Below, piece after piece: positions 34,345-45,824 of a stretch of DNA of 64,000 nucleotides. The stretch lies in assembly GCA_022432975.1 (NCBI GenBank), contig CM039506.1, positions 20,918,591 through 20,982,590 on the forward strand, written 5' to 3'. The stretch comes from Begonia masoniana (lineage: Eukaryota; Streptophyta; Magnoliopsida; Cucurbitales; Begoniaceae). The translations under genes were made by a program, and so were the position numbers. The notes beneath the pieces were generated by a model. It saw only the letters and a list, made by a program, of their open reading frames with translations. It ran no database searches and was not told the origin of the DNA. How positions within the stretch are numbered: the first letter of the stretch is position 1; each line of letters opens with the position of its first letter.

Positions 34345-35408
34345 GTCGGGTCCACAGAAATGCCATTAGCAGAAACCACATGGCCAAGAAAATTAACTTT
34401 GTTCAACCAAAATTCACACTTGGACAATTTGGCATAAAGCTGGTGTTCCTTCAATGTCGTCAAAACTATTCTTAGGTGTTCTGCATGATCAGCTTCTGTC
34501 CGTGAGTATATAAGGATATCATCTATAAACACAATTACAAATTTGTCCAAATACTCACGAAACACACGGTTCATTAAGTCCATGAAGGCTGCAGGTGCGT
34601 TGGTCAGTCCAAATGACATGACCAAGAATTCATAATGTCCATAACGGGTCCTAAAAGCTGTCTTAGGTATGTCACTTTCCTTAACCTTCAGTTGGTAATA
34701 CCCCGAACGCAAATCTATTTTTGAAAACACCTTTGCTCCTTACAGTTGATCAAACAAATCATCGATTCGGGGTAAGGGGTACTTATTCTTGATTGTCAAC
34801 TTATTTAGTTCTCTGTAGTCTATGCACATTCTAAGGGAACCATCCTTCTTCTTAACAAATAGGAAAGGTGCACCCCAAGGGGAACAGCTAGGGCGTATAA
34901 ATCCTTTGTCTACTAATTCCTGTAGTTGGACCTTTAACTCTTTCAATTCAACAGGTGCCATGCGGTAAGGATTCTTAGATACAGGTAGTGCTTCGGGGTA
35001 TGTATCAATTACAAAGTCAATTTCCCTATCAGGTGGTAATCCTGGCAAATCGTCCAAGAATGCCTCAGGGAACTCTCGGACTATGGAAATATCTCGTAGC
35101 TCTATCTTATTCTTCACCCGGGTATCCATTACACTAGCTAGGTAACTCTCACAACCATTTTTCAGTAACCGATAAATTTCTAGCAAGGATATAATCGGTA
35201 TTTTGCTTATCTTAGGAATAGCTTGGAAGAAATAATGATCACCATTTGGGGGTCGAAATTCAACCATTCCAGATCTACAACTTATTGTGGCATAATGACT
35301 GAATAACCAATCCATTCCTAATATCACCTCATACCCTTTCATATCAATTACAATCAGCTCCACATATAGTTTCTTACTTCCTAAGGACACAACATCACCT
35401 TTAACAAT
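34345..35408 (-). pseudogene. E3 protease end and reverse transcriptase
   Basis: Runs from the TAG at 35409 to the one-base deletion in a T run at about 34340-34344. A TAA at 34740-34742 replaces the Gln of the DQLQGA block. Visible blocks: [19 protein letters not shown] (post-protease), [85 protein letters not shown] and active site FIDDILIYS. Both active-site Asp residues are kept. Frame is continuous with gag across the stop. Confidence 0.93.
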
Positions 35409-36596
35409 CTATTCAGAATGTAGGGACTTCCCTGATGGTAACATAACATTAAATGGCCCTTCGGCTGGTAAAAGTTCTAAGTTGTGTCGGCATACAAACA
35501 AAGTTGATATGAACGAGTGTGTGGCTCCCGTATCTATAAGTGTGTAAGAAGCAAAACCACAGATCATGATAGTACCTGTTATGACTGTATGCTGCACGGC
35601 TTCCTCATCCTCCATCATTGCATAGACTCTAGGTGCTACCCTTGCACGGGTCGGATCTGGCGGTATGGGGCAGTCTCTGACTATGTGTTCAACCTTGTCA
35701 CATCTGAAACAGCGGCCAGAACGCAACTTGCACTCGCCGGGATGGTTTTTTTGACAGGTGGGGCATAAGGGTGCCAGAGGCCTCTTCCCTCTTCCTTGGT
35801 CATCGTTCTGGTTGGGGGGTCTCTTCATTCCTTGTTGTTGTTGCTGTTGCCAACCTTTGTTCTGACGTGGTGGCGGCTGAGTTTCCTTCGTGAACTTCCT
35901 TGGTTGTTCACGCTGAGCATATGCTGTCATCTCAGCCTCTTCCAATTCTAAGGCCTTAGCCGTCACCTCACCATAAGGTACATTGTGTATCCCAGCAGTC
36001 TTCACCTTCATGTACAGACTCGGCTTCAGTCCTTGAACAAATTGGTAAATCTTGTCCTCATCATCCTCAATCATTCGGGGAGCAAACCGTGACAAAGCAT
36101 CAAACTTGCATATGTAATCCGTCACAGAGCCAGTTTGTCGCAGGTTCATGAATTCCTTCTTCTTGCTGGCCTGAACAGTTCTATTGAAGTACTTGTTAAA
36201 GAAGGCAGTTTTAAACATTTCCCAGGTCATAGCTCCGGCATTAGCGGTGTTCTGAACCGAGTCCCACCAATGCCTTGCACTTAATTCCAAATGAAAGATA
36301 GCATAGGTGACCTTATCCCCTTCATCAACCTTTGCATACTTAAACATGTCTTCTATCTTTCGAATCCACTCCTCATCATAAATTGGATCTGTAACATGTC
36401 CATTAAATACCGGGGGTCGAAGCCGGTGAAAATGCTCACCCCCATGATCATGAGTTGCATTATTACTGGAGTTGCCTTGATCCTCCTTAGCAGTCATCAG
36501 TTGTTCGATCTAGTGAGATTGGCGCATGACCAACTTTGTCAACTGAGCAATGGTATTGCTATCCTCATTGGTCTCTCTCTGTTGACCTCTAACCAT
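35409..36596 (-). pseudogene. E3 gag and protease
   Basis: Start chosen at the ATG at 36596 (MVRGQQRE...), which matches the MVRG start of E1, E2 and E5. A TAG at 36510-36512 interrupts it at codon 29; the frame then stays open for about 362 codons. Blocks: LRPPVFNGHVTDP, WWDSVQ, TWEMFKTAFFNKYF, QTGSVTDYICKFDALSRFAP, a Gln-rich linker, zinc knuckle CFRCDKVEHIVRDC (metal ligands kept, but both usual Gly positions changed to Asp and Glu), and protease DTGATHSFI. A TAG at 35409-35411 closes it. The stop at 36510 and that at 35409 are each one base from Gln codons. Confidence 0.93.
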
Positions 36597-36744
36597 ATTG
36601 GGGTCCCTAAACACATAGTTATAGATACATCTTAACTGAGTGACATTTACTGAAATCATAAATACTTACAGTTGCTGGAGAGTACTCAAGTGACAGGTCA
36701 GTGTTGGGAGGCAGTCTGCAGAATCGGTTTTAGAACCTGGTCTT

Positions 36745-36756
36745 GCTCTGATACCA
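36745..36756 (-). other. E3 primer-binding site (initiator-Met tRNA)
   Basis: GCTCTGATACCA, 4 bases inside the 5' LTR edge at 36761. Confidence 0.9.
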
Positions 36757-38086
36757 TAATTGTAACGACCCGGGGAGGATCACCACGTAGTTCATAACAT
36801 TCTTAGAACACTGACTTTAAATTATACTCTGTACACACTTTTTTTTTCTTTCTTTTACTGTTTGTAAAAAAACTGACAGAACTCATCCTTCAAGAATTTG
36901 ACTACCCGTATAGTCGTTAGCATGGTTCGTAACAGAGTAAAGCGACTAGACGCAAACGTTAATCCTTAACATAATCGGGCAGAAGGAAGGATACTCATAG
37001 ATCACACGACTTCATCGAGCTCGGGCTGCATGGGTTTGCATGCACCAGCTGATGGGGTACGCATCATCCGGTCTGTCACGTGCATACCACGCGACTCACC
37101 TAATAGGGTTCAGTGGAAAACCTCTTCCGGTGAACACGTGCATCTCTCGTGCATAATTAAAAAAAAACATCATTCGGTCACTAAACGACAAAATAACATT
37201 TTTGTCATCGGTCACTAAACGACAAAATAACATTTTTGTCATCCGGTCACTAAACGACAAAATAACATGTCCATCTTCCGGTAGAGAAATGCACTACTCC
37301 TACCGGTCACTAAACGACAAAATAACAAATCCATCATCCAGTAGAGAAATGCACTACTCCTACCGGTCACTAAACGACAAAATAACAAATCCATCTTCCG
37401 GTAGAGAAATGCACTACTCCTACCGGTCACTAAACGACAAAATAACACTTTTGTCATCCGGTAGCTTAAACACTTTGCATCCACCGGTGACGTCAGCCGG
37501 ATGATTACTCATCCAGCTTCTATCACATGACAGAAAACATTATCATTTCCGAATAACCTCACCCAACATAAATACCACATCTCAGTCAGAATGCATATAG
37601 CGGAAGACTCAACAACAGACCATTTAATAATCTCTATAATCATTCCCAGACTCAATAATCAACCAGATAGTTTCAAGACTCAATATTATAAAATAATCTC
37701 ATCCTACTTATACTACCATGTTCTTCATCATACTGTAATCATAGAGCATTAACCAGGGGTCATATCCGCCTCTCCAGTCCTGCACTGCCACCTTGAGCTC
37801 TCACCAGCTACCGGTCTTAAATTTCTTCATTAAACTTGGTATCCTCACCTGTAAATTCTTCACCTACATCATAAGGTTTAACTATAAGCCTAATGCTTAG
37901 TAAGGGATGCATGCTGACAGATAAACATGAGTGTACAAATAGAAGAAAACATAGTTCGTAAATCTTTCTTTATTCATGATCATTTTTCATCTTTTGCATA
38001 GCATGTATTAAGGGAAGTGACGAGGGAGAAAGACAGGGGTACACAGTCATTTGCCATTCGGGCAATCATAGTAGTGCCTAGCTCGC

Positions 38087-38357
38087 CCTCCACCGGCGGG
38101 AGAATCCGCAAGCTAGCATACCTCAACTCGGCCTCCACCAGTGGGAGAATTCACGAGTCGTACATAACATTACCCGGCCTCCACCAGTGGGAGAATTCGC
38201 GAGTCGTACATAACATTACCCGGCCTCCACCAGTGGGAGAATTCGCGAGTCATACATAACATTACCCGGCCTCCACCAGTGGGAGAATTCGCGAGACATA
38301 CATAACATTACCCGGCCTCCACCAGTGGGAGAATTCGCGAGTCATACATAACATTAT
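38087..38357 (-). repeat. E3 LTR array B, six 46-bp units (5' LTR copy)
   Basis: Same unit as 30799-31168, two units shorter. Confidence 0.92.
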
Positions 38358-39183
38358 GAACATATCATAGTCGTTTTCCCCCGTTCTACGCTTAATCATG
38401 CTTACATTTGTTTTACATGTTCTTGACTTGATCATAAACGTGCACATAATGCATGGACACAGATTTCACAGAGGAATATCATACTATAAAAACGAGTAGA
38501 AGCATCATGCAACTTAACATCTTTCTGTTCAAATACTTCATATCATGGCAAACTACTAGTCATTATCAACAGACAAACATTTCAATAATTTTTCCTAGTA
38601 TCCTTGCGATGTAGGGCCCTAATGGCCGGAAATCTTAATACATCCACTTACCTGGTCTCCTTAGCACTGGAGTTCCTTTCTCTTCAACTTCCTCACCTAA
38701 AACATTTACATTGTAGTAGTTAAAACAAAAATCCTAACAGTTCTAATCTCAAGTTATTCTAAGGTTTAATAGCTAAGGTCATTCCCGAATCCTTGGTTTT
38801 CTAGACTATGCAGAATCTGAAATCTAGAATAAAACAAACAGGTTCAACTATCGATTAAATCTGAGTTGGTTACTTAAAATGTCCAGAATCGATTCGGGTT
38901 GACATTACTACTCTCGGATTCCAAAATGTTCTAATACCACTCGGCCATCGATAAAACTGAGCTCAAATGCCGAGCTGAAAACAGAGCTATTAGACTAACA
39001 GATAACCACATTATCAAACCCGTACCTCAAGCACAAAGTAGCCGAGAAGCAGCAAGAAAAACGATTGCCGAAAGGGGGATTTCCAGCTGACAGAGAGCGG
39101 GAGCTTGGGAGAGAAGAAATCGCCGGAAAAAAAGGGATGTCGGCTACAGTAGTTTAAATGAGGTTTGAATCTTTTCCTTTTTC

Positions 39184-39191
39184 TTTAAATA
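39184..39191 (-). promoter_or_regulatory. E3 5' LTR TATA-like box
   Basis: TATTTAAA on the minus strand about 160 bases from the LTR start, with a conserved CTGTAGCCGACAT block roughly 30-50 bases downstream, which is also present in S3. Confidence 0.55.
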
Positions 39192-39352
39192 CTGATCTCA
39201 ATCTTCCATTATTACAATCTTGCCACTCAACCCAGTTTTAAACCCACATTTAATTAATTAAACTTGTCATAAAATCCCAAACCGCGAAGATTAGATAATA
39301 TGACCGTTGATACAGTTAAGAAAGTCACCTGCCCGATGACTCGGGTGTTACA

Positions 39353-40643
39353 GATTGTCCATTAGAGACTATGGCTTGAATATCATTTATAATGACAAGC
39401 AAGATGTGAGATTGATATAGTATGATTGTCGTGTATCATAACTTGTTTAAAGAGATTGGTTACATGGTGGAGTTTATGAAAATGATAGAACTTAAAGCAA
39501 GTTGTTAAGATAATGTTAGACGTAGATAAGTCATGATTTAGTTTAAGAGAACCTTTCAATTTTTGGAAAATCACGCCACATTGATGAACTGGTATATTTT
39601 ATTACATATATGGCATATTCAAGATGTTAAGTTTGACTTTTGAAATTGCTTGACTAAAGATGATACAAGAAATGATTCGAAATAGCCAAAAATTAAAAAG
39701 GATTAGTAAGAGCCAAAGAAGAGTGTCTTTGGCCATGCCTAAGTGTTGATTGGGCCTAAAGATAAGATTATTTTGTTTCAACGCTATGATTTAACATTTT
39801 TAGTAATTGTGACATCATTAGGTCTAATGATAGAGTACTTTAGTAGTGTCACGTGTGAGAAAATTTATGGTAGTGAAATGTCGATGGTAGAATGCTAAAG
39901 ACTTCATATAAGCTTAGTTGTTGAATTGTTGGGTAAGTAGAAAACAAAAATTTGTTGTATACAAGAATGAGACTCTTCTATTGGTAAGCAACAAATTGTT
40001 GTGGGTACAACATGATTAAATAATGATTTTTGTTAGAGTTTAATTGAGTGGACATTGAAAATTGAATCACGTGTATGAGATTTTTACTTTTAGCGATAGG
40101 TATTTGTTATTTGAGATTGAGTATTCTGATATGTCTAAAGGATATGACGGAATTTATGCCAACCACATGATTTACTATCTACTCATTTTGGTTCTCTATA
40201 TTGCTCAAACTTCTATTGCTACTTTTGTGATGATTTAAGTTGGGTTGAGGGAGCTTAAAGCCTAGTTGACTAAGTCACTGTGTAATGATTATATCTGTTA
40301 AAGTGCAACATATGAGAATGTTAGTGTAATTGTTAGGGAGTGTGATGCTCCTTTCGTTGCGAGTTTAATTGTCAGTGTTAGTTACTTCTTTTTAAGAATT
40401 AAAGAGATATTTGATTAACAGATGGACTCATGTATTATACTTTGAATAATTTAATATGACATTTTAGTGGATCTATCTCAGTTTATGGCAGTGTTGGATT
40501 GAGAATGTTTGAAATGATGAGATCTGAGGGCCTTAAAAGTTAGATCACCGATGGGAAGACACATTTAAGTTGACAATGTTCAATAGTGATTGATAAAAGT
40601 AATTTGTATAGATGCATAAGTTGTACATTTGGACTTGTGATAA
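39353..40643. other. Unrecognised spacer between E3 and E4
   Basis: AT-rich, stops in every frame. It begins with the E3 TSD (GATTG) and ends with GATAA, the likely E4 target site. It is continuous, once E3 is removed, with the old internal remnant at 29028-29465, so it is probably more of the same decayed element. The inverted copy is at 8207-9491. Confidence 0.55.
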
Positions 40644-43100
40644 TGTAACGACCCTTATAACTATTCATAAGTTTTCCATATTATTATTATTTTTTTTTAA
40701 ACCCTTTCGTTAATTTGATAAGTCAAAGTAAAAAAACATCGATTAAATAAAACCATTGAAATAGAATAGGAAACGGCCCAGCAGAACAGAGGGCAAAAAG
40801 GGCCCAAGCCCAAAACACATCCACCGGTCAACTCAAAACACATCCACTGGTTGATTCAAAACACATCCACCGGTCAACTCAAAACACATCCACCGGTTGA
40901 CTCAAAACACATCTACCGTTCAACTCAAAACACATCCACCGGTTGACTCACAAACACATCCACCGGTCAACTCAAAACACATCCACCGGTCAACTCAAAC
41001 ACATCCACCGGTCAACTCAAAACACATCCACCGTCAACTCAAACACATCCACCGTTGACTCAAACACATCCACCGGTCAACTCAAACACATCCACCGGTC
41101 AACTCAAACACATCCACCGTCAACTCAAACACATCCACCGGTTGACTCACAAACACATCCACCGGTCAACTCAAACACATCCACCGGTCAACTCAAAACA
41201 CATCCACCGGTCAACTCAAAACACATCCACCGGTCAACTCAAACACATCCACCGGTTGACTCAAAACACTCCACCGGTCAACTCAAAACACATCCACCGG
41301 TTGACTCAAAACACATCCACCGGTCAACTCAAAACACATCCACCGGTTGACTCACAAACACATCCACCGGTCAACTCAAAACACATCCACCGGTTGACTC
41401 ACAAACACATCCACCGGTCAGCTCACAAAACACGTCCACCGCTCAACTCAATAAACACATCCACCGCTCAACTCAAAACACATCCACCGGTCAACTCAAA
41501 ACACATCCACCGGTCAACTCAAAACACATCCACCGGTTGACTCACAAACACATCCACCGGTTGACTCAAAACACATCCACCGGTCAACTCAAAACACATC
41601 CACCGGTCAACTCAAAACACATCCACCGGTTAACTCAAAACACATCCACCGCTCAACTCAAAACACATCCACCGGTCAACTCAAAACACATCCACCGGTT
41701 GACTCACAAACACATCCACCGGTCAACTCAAAACACATCCACCGGTCAACTCAAAACACATCCACCGGTCAACTCAAAACACATCCACCGGTTGACTCAA
41801 AACACATCCACCGGTCAACTCAAAACACATCCACCGGTTGACTCAAAACACATCCACCGGTCAACTCAAAACACATCCACCGGTTGACTCAAAACACATC
41901 CACCGGTCAACTCAAAACACATCCACCGCTCAACTCAAAACACATCCACCGGTCAACTCAAAACACATCCACCGGTCAACTCAAAACACATCCACCGGTC
42001 AACTCAAAACACATCCACCGCTCAACTCAAAACACATCCACCGGTCAACTCAAAACACATCCACCGGTTGACTCAAAACACATCCACCGGTCAACTCAAA
42101 ACACATCCACCGGTCAACTCAAAACACATCCACCGGTCAACTCAAAACACATCCACCGGTTGACTCAAAACACATCCACCGGTTGACTCACAAACACATC
42201 CACCGGTTGACTCACAAACACATCCACCGGTTGACTCAAAACACATCCACCGGTCAACTCAAAACACATCCACCGGTCAACTCAAAACACATCCACCGGT
42301 CAACTCAAAACACATCCACCGGTCAACTCAAAACACATCCACCGGTCAACTCAAAACACATCCACCGGTCAACTCAAAACACATCCACTGCCCAGCACAC
42401 TGCACGGGCATTCTTATTCAATCTGTACGATCATCTGGTAGAGGGAAATCCTCCTCACCTGGATCTATGTCACCTACACCATAAAGACACCTATGAGATA
42501 AAAATCTCAGCAAGCTCTACGTAAATGCTAATGCATGATCATGTGTGCTCAATGCTATGAAAACAGTCCATGTCAATTCATATATCAGTACGTGTCAGTC
42601 TATGGTTATCGAAAACGCTCGACAGATGGATAGGGCACGTCCAGCGGTTAAACAGCCCACATCATCTGAAGGGAGAAAAACCCGCTCACCACGGAACGCC
42701 AGGTCTGAACCTCATCTCCGATAACCCCATGTCATGGTTGTTTACTGTGATACTTTACTTGCCTTTACAATGCATGTTCTTTTCATAAATCGATGCGTAA
42801 ATTCATTTTCATGACGTTTTTTAAACCATGATGCATGAACAGTTCAATATAAACATACAAAATGAACATACCATTAAAACACGACAAATACCATCAAAAC
42901 AATCAACCTATAAAACAACCAAACCTAAACTACCCAAACAAAACAATTAAACGAAACATTGACCAACTTAAACAAACAAAATACTAGCGTATCCCCAACA
43001 ACCAACTCCGCCTTATGGTGTAGGCCAATCGGCCACAGTAAGTCACGAGAACTTACCTCGTGTGCGTTGAACTTGGAGCTCCGTCCACGAGCGTCGTTTA
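40644..43100 (-). repeat. E4 3' LTR, distal part, with minisatellite
   Basis: Ends (minus strand) AAGGGTCGTTACA at 40644. Carries the array (40811-42389), stem-loop (42494-42509), GGCCAATCGGCC (43023-43034) with GGTAAGT, and stops at the E5 insertion point. Compared with 6415-8206 about 290 bp are missing next to the array. Confidence 0.93.
40811..42389 (-). repeat. 23/24-bp minisatellite, E4 3' LTR (about 68 units)
   Basis: Plus-strand units CATCCACCGGTCAACTC + AAAACA (23 bp) and CATCCACCGGTTGACTC + ACAAACA (24 bp), with rarer CCGCTCAACTC variants. One-base losses are common in the first 600 bp and rare later. The many ORFs with THPPVNSKHIHRSTQNTSTG-like repeats are translation artefacts of a 23-bp period. 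Confidence 0.95.
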
Positions 43101-43512
43101 TGTAATACCCGGCTTGTACGGGTTTTGGATTTAATATATTATATTCATATTTTATATATATGTGGCATTTTTCATAAATATGTCAAATCAAATCAGTTTC
43201 GCAAACGGAAAGCGTCATTATGATTCTAACGATTAATAGGAATTTTAAGGAAATTATGGGAATTTTCGGAGATTAAACGCTATATTCCGAGTAATTACAT
43301 TTCTCGTAAAATAAGGACGTTCTAGTAAAAATAGTAAACGAGATCCGAATTGCGAACGAACAGTTTTAATAGGACCTAAATAATGAATAAGGGCTATTGG
43401 CAAAAATAAGGAAATATGGTGAAACCGAATAGCTAGCCGATTAACGAAACGAAGGACGAAACAAATAGAATTAAGTGCGAAGGGCAAAATGGTAATTTGG
43501 AAAGTTAATTTT

Positions 43513-43520
43513 TATTAAAA
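43513..43520 (+). promoter_or_regulatory. E5 5' LTR TATA-like box
   Basis: TATTAAAA 412 bases after the LTR start, followed by a pyrimidine-rich, exon-like block that ends in CCTAG|GTATGAATC. The start of transcription is inferred, not shown. Confidence 0.45.
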
Positions 43521-45219
43521 ACATCACAGCTCCTCTTCCTTGGCCATTTTCACACCTGAAGCTTTTCCTTCGATTTTCTCTCGGCCTCCTCTCTGCCCGC
43601 GCGATTCCCTCGACGATTCCGACCTCCGTTCTCCTCCGTTCTTCCTCCGTTCTTCGTGATTCTTCCTCCAATCGCAATCCTAGGTATGAATCTATGACTC
43701 TATAGTGTTAGTTTTCAATTTTCGGACCGATTTCACGTTAGGGTTTCCGTTAGGGTTTCGTCAAAAATGCGAATTAGGGTTCGTAATTAATAGGGTAGCC
43801 TTGATTTAGTGTATATTGCACGTATTTAACGTTATTGGACGAAGTTAAATCAAATTGTGAAAAGGTTAAAATTTGGGATTTTTGGAAAAGTTTGTTAATT
43901 GTAATTTCGAACCATCGAGCATGAATTAGTCGTTTAAATGTCTCGATTAGATGAGTTAGAAGTTTTAAGGAATTCCTTAGTTAAGGTTTCGTTAAATTTG
44001 GACGTCAATAGCTTAAATTGGTTTTAATGACGAATATCGTGTTTTTACCTCAGACACACGACTCCTATGGACGAAGCTTGAGATTCAGTGTGCTCAAGGT
44101 AAGTTCTCGTGACTTACTCTGGCCGATGGGCCTACACCGTACTTCGATGTCGCGTCGAGGATGTTAAAGGATCGTTTGTTTTAATTGCTTTGGTTGGGTA
44201 GTTAGGTTTAAACGTTTTGTAGGTTATTTCATTTACAGTCTTAATGGTATACATGTGCTTGTTTATTGAATGTTTATATATGCTCATATCTGTTCATGCA
44301 TGACGTATTTCAAATGACATGAAAATGAATTTCTGCACGTGTTTTAAGAAAAGAAAACGAACCACTGTAATGAATGAACGTAATCTGTCTGTATCTGATC
44401 ACGCGAGGTGGGGCTCAGGCAAGGCTGTGCGTGTTGCAAGCGTGTACCCCCCTCCTCTAGCTGGAAAGAGTAGTCCGACCGCAGGATGGGCTCTCTCCGG
44501 TTAGTGGGTTGCGATCTCGATGACAATCTGTCTGTCTGCGACGTAATGAATCTGTATCTGAATCTGAATCTGCATGTTTTCTGAATGGCATACGCACGCA
44601 TGCATCTGCATTTACGTAGCTTACTGAGATTTCATTATCTCATAGGTGTCTGTATGGTGTAGGTGACGTTATAGGTGACGTAGATCCAGGTGAGGACGAC
44701 GTTCCTCCTTCTGATGTCTGAGGCAGTTGATGGATGATGGCCCGTGGGAGTGCGCTGGGCAGTCGAGGCGCATTTTGACCCGTGGGGGAAGTATGTAAAG
44801 ATTTTGGGATTTTCGTGATGTTTGGGCTGATGTTAATTTGTATAGAACATATTAGGATGCTTGGTCTGGTAGTTGATAGGTTTACTTTTGACGTTTCAAA
44901 TGTTTTGGTAATCGTATTTAAAACGTTTTGTTAAATCTTTTATTCGAATGTTATAGAAATGTTTTAAATGGTTTTAGGATTGGTTACGGATAGGCTCGGT
45001 TTTTAGAGCTATCCACGCAGTTGGATTTCGCAAAGTCCGCTGCAAGTTGATTGAGTTTAGAACACGTTTTAGTTGAGTTTAAATGATAAATTGATGGTGA
45101 TTAGTGATGAAATTGGAAAATGCTTAAATGTAGAGTGATGATTTGCTCTCTGGAATTTCCAGAGAGCACTTGTAAAAATTAGGGAAATGAGGTAGAAGAT
45201 CCAGGGAGAGGAGGAAAAT

Positions 45220-45420
45220 GGTCGCTGCAAAGTACAGCGACCAGTCGCTGCAATGTGCAGCGACCAGTCGCTGCAATGTGCAGCGACTGGGCGCTGCAAT
45301 GTGCAGCGACTGGGCGCTGCACAATGCAGCGCCCGATCGCTGCATGGTGCAACGACTGGGCGCTGCACACTACAGCGATCGGGCGCTGCAATGTGCAGCA
45401 CCTACAGCGATCAGTCGCTG
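45220..45420 (+). repeat. Palindromic 23-bp minisatellite, E5 5' LTR
   Basis: Eight to nine units such as GTCGCTGCA-ATG-TGCAGCGAC. Arms of 9 bases are kept although individual bases vary (GTCGCTGCA, GGCGCTGCA, ATCGCTGCA). Partner arrays are at 52455-52655 and 4085-4290. Confidence 0.88.
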
Positions 45421-45664
45421 CTTTCGTTCCTCTCTGTTTTTCCGGTTTTGCCCCTCTGCACTGTTTTAAATAATTTTAATTATTATACATAGTTCATTTT
45501 AATTGTTTTTAAGTTTGTTTTAAAAGCTTCGAAAGTTAGATTTAATTTCTGATTTCGATTTCGGTTTAGTTTCCGCTTAAAGTTTAATTAAGTTTGTCTA
45601 AAATAATAAGTATAAAAAAAATAATTACGGGAAATTGGGTACGGTATTAGGGTCGTTACAATTA

Positions 45665-45676
45665 TGGTATCAGAGC
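45665..45676 (+). other. E5 primer-binding site (initiator-Met tRNA)
   Basis: TGGTATCAGAGC, 4 bases after the 5' LTR end. Confidence 0.92.
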
Positions 45677-45747
45677 CCCAGGGTTTTAAAATCGATTCTG
45701 TAGACTGCTCGACTACACAGCCACTACGCGGACATCCTTCATCAACT

Positions 45748-45811
45748 GTAAGTCTGTTTATACCTTTGCTTGATTTTGTTTCTTAGAGATTACTTGTTTT
45801 AAATTTTATAG
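45748..45811 (+). promoter_or_regulatory. E5 leader: candidate 64-nt intron between PBS and gag
   Basis: CAACT|GTAAGT at 45748 and a T-rich tract ending AAATTTTATAG at 45811, 13 bases before the gag ATG. The same CAACTGTAAGT and TATAG pair occurs in E1, E2 and E4; E3 keeps the donor. It could instead be a packaging or priming element; splicing is inferred. Confidence 0.4.
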
Positions 45812-45824
45812 GAGTTTTATAAAT

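Larger units (their letters stand above)
29471..39352 (-). mobile_element. E3: complete Ty3/gypsy chromovirus-type element, TSD GATTG
   Basis: Minus-strand element of 9.88 kb: 5' LTR 36761-39352, internal 32157-36760, 3' LTR 29471-32156. The 5-bp duplication GATTG is at 29466-29470 and 39353-39357. PBS at 36745-36756; the polypurine tract lies next to 32157 (AAGGAGGGGTGGA on the minus strand). gag-pol runs from 36596 to 32198 with five stops and two one-base deletions. The two LTRs differ by about 94 bp in length, mostly two 46-bp minisatellite units. Confidence 0.96.
36761..39352 (-). repeat. E3 5' LTR (2.59 kb)
   Basis: Same ends as the 3' LTR. In sense order from 39352: TATTTAAA box (39184-39191), CTGTAGCCGACATC block near 39140, GAGGTACGGG-like donor (here TTGAGGTACGGG) near 39030, GGCC block near 38612-38628, array B with six units (38087-38357), stem-loop (37885-37899), CAGGTGAGG near 37845, array A (37170-37465), and GGGTCGTTACA. 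The copy left of the gap (9492-10161) matches its outer 660 bp. Confidence 0.95.
43101..45660 (+). repeat. E5 5' LTR (2.56 kb)
   Basis: Starts TGTAATACCCGGCTTGTACG, ends GGGTCGTTACA. In order: TATTAAAA (43513-43520), exon-like block with CCTAG|GTATGA near 43680, AAGGTAAGT (44097) and GGCCGATGGGCC (44121-44132), stem-loop (44625-44642), three AGGTGA/CAGGTGAGG sites (44644-44696), and the palindromic array (45220-45420). Few differences from the 3' LTR are visible, so insertion is relatively recent compared with E4. Confidence 0.96.

Noticed and set aside
30799..38357. CRISPR-like array of 46-bp units
   Set aside because: Units are contiguous and nearly identical with no unique spacers, and they lie inside plant LTRs.
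9270..39574. 63-codon ORF present identically at 9270-9461 and 39383-39574
   Set aside because: Identity is explained by the inverted duplication of the locus; composition is that of random AT-rich DNA and no motif is seen.
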